Below, piece by piece: positions 61,025-64,000 of a DNA stretch of 64,000 nucleotides. This DNA is from Rehmannia glutinosa (Eukaryota > Streptophyta > Magnoliopsida > Lamiales > Orobanchaceae), in assembly GCA_016081115.2 (NCBI GenBank), contig JABTTQ020002610.1, forward strand, positions 620,030 through 684,029, read 5' to 3'. Under the pieces are notes generated by a model. It saw nothing but the letters and a program-made list of their open reading frames with translations. It was not told where the DNA came from and made no database searches. A program made the position numbers and the translations under genes. Positions within the stretch are counted from its first letter, which is position 1; every line of letters begins with the position of its first letter.

Positions 61025-62286
61025 CAAATGGCATGTTAGTCAACTAATAATTTTGTTATTTTTCATAGTTGCCAATTTTTTTGTATACTGAAATCATCAC
61101 TTTGCATGATTTGAATGGATTTGTGTGGTTAAAACAACTCAAAAATCAATTACACGATGTTCTACAGTAGACGAAGTTTCCTCCTATAATTGATACAATG
61201 AGACAAAAAATTGTGGCACAATAAGGTTTTTTTAATCTTATATAAAAATGAAAATCAAACACAAATAAAAATGGAGAAAAGAAGAAAAAGAAAGTGGTGG
61301 CATCTAATTCTATGAAATCCCTATTATTTGTTATATTTGTGTTCCTATGATACCTGATATGGAAAAAATACAGAAATTTCGTGATGCCTTTAAATGTCTC
61401 TCTAATAAGGCATAGTTTGGTAAAATGCTATATTCAAATCCAAACTATACTTTGGAATGTAGGCAAGAAAAATAAAAAAATTCAGTTAACTCCTAATCAG
61501 TTTTTATTATTTGAAAATCTGGTGTTCTACATAATTATAATTTTCATGTTGAGTAACACAATCACAAATTTTTGTATTAAAATAGTTAATTAGTTGTGCA
61601 AGTACTTATAAAAATTTACTTTAATTATTTATTTAACTTTAATACTTCTCAGATTTAAAATTACTAAATCCATTCTGGTAATACAGTTTTTAATATTTTC
61701 TTAAATTTTGAAACATGCATGCTTTTTTTATTAGTTTAATTTAATGTCTCAATCCATCTCTAATATTAAATTATTTTTGTATTGATTTACTGTTTACCGT
61801 ATAAAAAGAAAAGAAAATTTGATAACTTACCAATTTGCTAATTCCAACATTCAAAGATATAATATATCAAGTTTGTAATTCACCAAATTTTTAGTTTGAT
61901 TTTTTTTTTTAAAGTTTTTACCAAATTAATTACCTTAAATGCTCTTTCTTTTAGTTTTTGTTTGTTGAACCTAATATGCCAAGCAAAACATTGATTAAAC
62001 TTTTACTAAAGTTATTGCATACAAATCAACAAAAAATGTACGATATCAAACTTCTATTAATACAAGGTGAATCTTATTAATAAGTAAAAAAAACATGTGA
62101 TTAATTTCATGCCAATACACGGACCCATATAAATGTTGTCATATGCAAATGTACTTTGTCTATTTCATAGGTTCCCAAACCCAAAATCCATTTCATACAA
62201 GCTTAGTCAAGACATTATGTGGACCAAGACTTCTACACAAAATATTTAAGTTGTTTGTCGGCTACTTGTAGGTATTTTATTTGGAA
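61025..62286. repeat. Duplicated block, right copy (no solo LTR, no MITE)
   Basis: Matches the left copy parts at 51205-52066 and 56257-56565 and runs through both insertion points without a break. At the solo LTR site it reads GTTTGATTTTTTTTTTTTAAAG, and at the MITE site GCTTAGTCAAGAC. About 75 bases before the inverted-repeat element are absent from the left copy. Confidence 0.8.
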
Positions 62287-63195
62287 AAAGACAATTTACA
62301 CTCCAAACTATAGTCATTTGCCTCATGTACTAAACAGGTTTTGCATACAACCTATTATGTGGGACAAAATCGTCCTTTACCTCAAACTTGTTAGGTCTTA
62401 TTACACTTTTTCATAGAACTTTTCATGATTTTCACTTTCTTATCTAAACTTTCCGCAATTTTCATTTTACCACCTCATGTTTAAAAACTTTAAATTTATT
62501 TATCCTTTTATCTCTTTTTCAATTTATTATTCATAAAAAATAAATAAATTAGTATTACATTTAAAATATATTTCAATGAAATTATTTTATTAATTATCTC
62601 TTATTTCTAATTTTCTTTTATAATTATTATTTACTTTTCTTTATTTCTTCCATATTTATTTTGTAATTTTTACATTAAGTTAAAATAAATGCAATACATT
62701 GGGAAAAAACATAAGACATTGAAATTAGAAAATAATAAAGTATGAACTGAACAAAAAACATATTAACCTTTCTTGTGATTTATAAATTAAATTATATTTT
62801 TTATTATAATGTAAAGATTAATAAAAAAAATTTTAAAAAAAATTACAATTCTACAAGAAAGTTCAACAGGAAGAAATTAGAAAATAATTTCATTCTTCAA
62901 AAAAAAAGAAAATAATTTCATTGAAAATATATTTTATTGGTGTAAATAATATATAAACTTTATTTTTGTCAATAATAATTAAAAAGAGATGAAATACATG
63001 TATAGACATTTATGTTTTTTTTTTTATTTCTTAACAATAAGGTGGTAAAGTCAAAATCGCACAAAGTTCATACGGTGAAGTGTAATAACATCTAACTAGT
63101 TTGAAGTGAAAGACGATTTTGCACCCACAAATGGGGTTATATGCAAAACCTATGTAGAACAGGAGACAAATTTAAACTTGAAATAGTTTATACAA
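62287..63195. mobile_element. Long inverted-repeat (foldback/MULE-like) element, about 0.9 kb
   Basis: The left arm (62287-62475) and the reverse complement of the right arm (63039-63195) match over roughly 150 bases. Shared blocks include AGGTTTTGCATA, ACAAAATCGTC, TTATTACACTT and TTTTACCACCT. The centre is very AT-rich with no ORF. The structure resembles a foldback or Mutator-like non-autonomous element. I could not identify a clean target duplication, so the ends are approximate. Confidence 0.65.
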
Positions 63196-63842
63196 AAAAG
63201 CATAAAAATGGCCAACACTTTCGTTACATTAATCAGTTGTCAAAATTGGAATTGTATATATTGTAGTAATCAACAATTAGCTTTTTTACTCAATCACCCT
63301 TAGAATTTAGGTGGCAAAATCAGCAAAGCAAAAGAATGTGTTTTTTATAAGAGTAGTGATTATTGGTATGATTTGTGCACATGAAATGTTATACGAGTAT
63401 CTGAAACTATAAGTCAAAATGTCACAGTGCGGCGAAAATTAAAGATTTCACAAGTAGCATATGATGTCTACTGTTGGTTTTGCAAACTAGCAAAAAATTA
63501 ATATAATGTGGAATGTTTGAAACTTCCACTTATGTTTCACATATTATGCCCAAGCTTTGCACAAAGATATGTCATCTTCTCTTTTCATTTGTTTATGAAA
63601 ATAGTAAACTTGTAAGTCCTAATATATATTTTTCTATTCTTTGAAATCCACATCATGTCCCTTATGTAGTGCATATATTATAATTAAGCTGAAATAAACT
63701 AATGAGCATGTGCTAATTATGTGCAAATGTAATGAATCTTATATAATCTAAATATGCATATTTATGATGTTATATATTAATATGTGATGTATCGTTCTTG
63801 AGTTGTAATTTATATTCTTTGTTTATACGGTTATTTGTGAAG

Positions 63843-64000
63843 GATGAGAATGCAAACCAAGGTGCCCTTGGCATGCCACTGTGGCTTGAACAATTCATGG
63901 GAAAGACATTTTTCGAAAAGTGTTTAGTCCACCCCCTTCCAGGAAATGTATTGAATCGGTACTGCATAACTTGTGATGCACCAGCTTGTAAGCATTGCCT
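63843..64000 (+). CDS. PLATZ-type zinc-binding protein, exon 2 (continues beyond window)
   Basis: The open frame runs to the window edge and contains MPLWLEQFMGKTFFEKC, then VHPLPGN, then RYCITCDAPACKHC. This fits the PLATZ family plan: a WLE..M...FF lead-in, C-x2-H, then C-x2-C-x4-C-x2-C zinc ligands, with ten residues between the His and the next Cys. PLATZ proteins are plant nuclear factors that bind AT-rich DNA and usually repress transcription. The exon opens behind TTTGTGAAG in phase 0, matching the proposed exon 1. Only the first part of the domain is visible, so subgroup and integrity cannot be judged. A B-box-like protein is the main alternative. Confidence 0.65.

Larger units (their letters stand above)
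60950..63842 (+). other. Proposed intron 1 of the PLATZ-like gene
   Basis: The intron is 2.9 kb, GT...AG, AT-rich, with acceptor TTTGTGAAG. It contains the right-hand duplicated block and an inverted-repeat element. From about 63196 to the acceptor there is no recognisable feature. Confidence 0.5.

Noticed and set aside
1..64000. CRISPR arrays, bacterial operons, rRNA or tRNA genes, organelle DNA insertions
   Set aside because: I saw no regularly spaced repeats with unique spacers, no cloverleaf-forming tRNA with A and B boxes, no rRNA sequence and no recognisable plastid or mitochondrial genes. The tRNA-like matches are retroelement primer sites.

Overview
This window is plant nuclear DNA, from a dicot and most likely an asterid of the order Lamiales. 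I infer this from the retroelement types (Sirevirus-like Ty1/copia and Athila-like Ty3/gypsy), the initiator-Met and Asp tRNA primer sites, the large LTRs, and a downstream accessory ORF of a kind I associate with Lamiales/Gesneriaceae genomes. No host gene is complete. Nearly all the sequence is nested transposable elements inserted into an older, locally duplicated AT-rich host region.

Layout. (1) 1-26239 is element A, a Sirevirus-like copia element on the minus strand. Its 3' end lies off the left edge. Read leftward it has a 5' LTR (26239-10762), PBS, gag, protease, integrase, reverse transcriptase, RNase H, a 0.6 kb spacer and a long accessory ORF. (2) Its 5' LTR is split by element B (11195-25192, plus strand), a complete 14.0 kb relative flanked by a CTATG duplication. 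(3) 26240-27292 and 40673-40980 are one copy of a host repeat unit, split by element C (27293-40672, plus strand), a complete 13.4 kb relative with a CAAAT/CAGAT duplication. (4) 40981-42158 is the next host unit, which keeps the empty C site. (5) 42159-48929 is an Athila-like Ty3/gypsy derivative with gag and protease remnants but no RT, RNase H or integrase. (6) 48930-49519 is a third host unit. (7) 49520-51160 is fragment D, part of a fourth copia relative (LTR end, PBS, gag). (8) 51205-62475 holds a second duplicated block twice. The left copy carries a 4.19 kb solo LTR (52067-56256) and a 195 bp hAT-type MITE (56574-56768). The right copy has neither and serves as the pre-insertion reference. 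(9) A diverged host unit at 58645-60690 carries a LINE relic. (10) The only likely host gene starts near the right edge: a 13-codon first exon (60911-60949), a 2.9 kb intron, and a second exon (63843 onward) encoding the start of a PLATZ-type zinc-binding protein.

How it fits together. Elements A, B, C and D share one plan: an LTR of about 1.5 kb with TATAAAAG, an initiator-Met PBS, a gag with a CCHC knuckle, copia-order pol and, where present, a separate accessory ORF. All carry stops or frameshifts and none looks autonomous as written. The order of events can be read directly: host duplication first, then A, then B into A; C, the solo LTR and the MITE came after the duplication. The most unusual signal is a patchy, copy-specific loss of CAG/CTG trinucleotides in B and parts of C. 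It looks more like a consensus error at CHG-methylated sites than ordinary decay, and it affects how the broken frames should be read.
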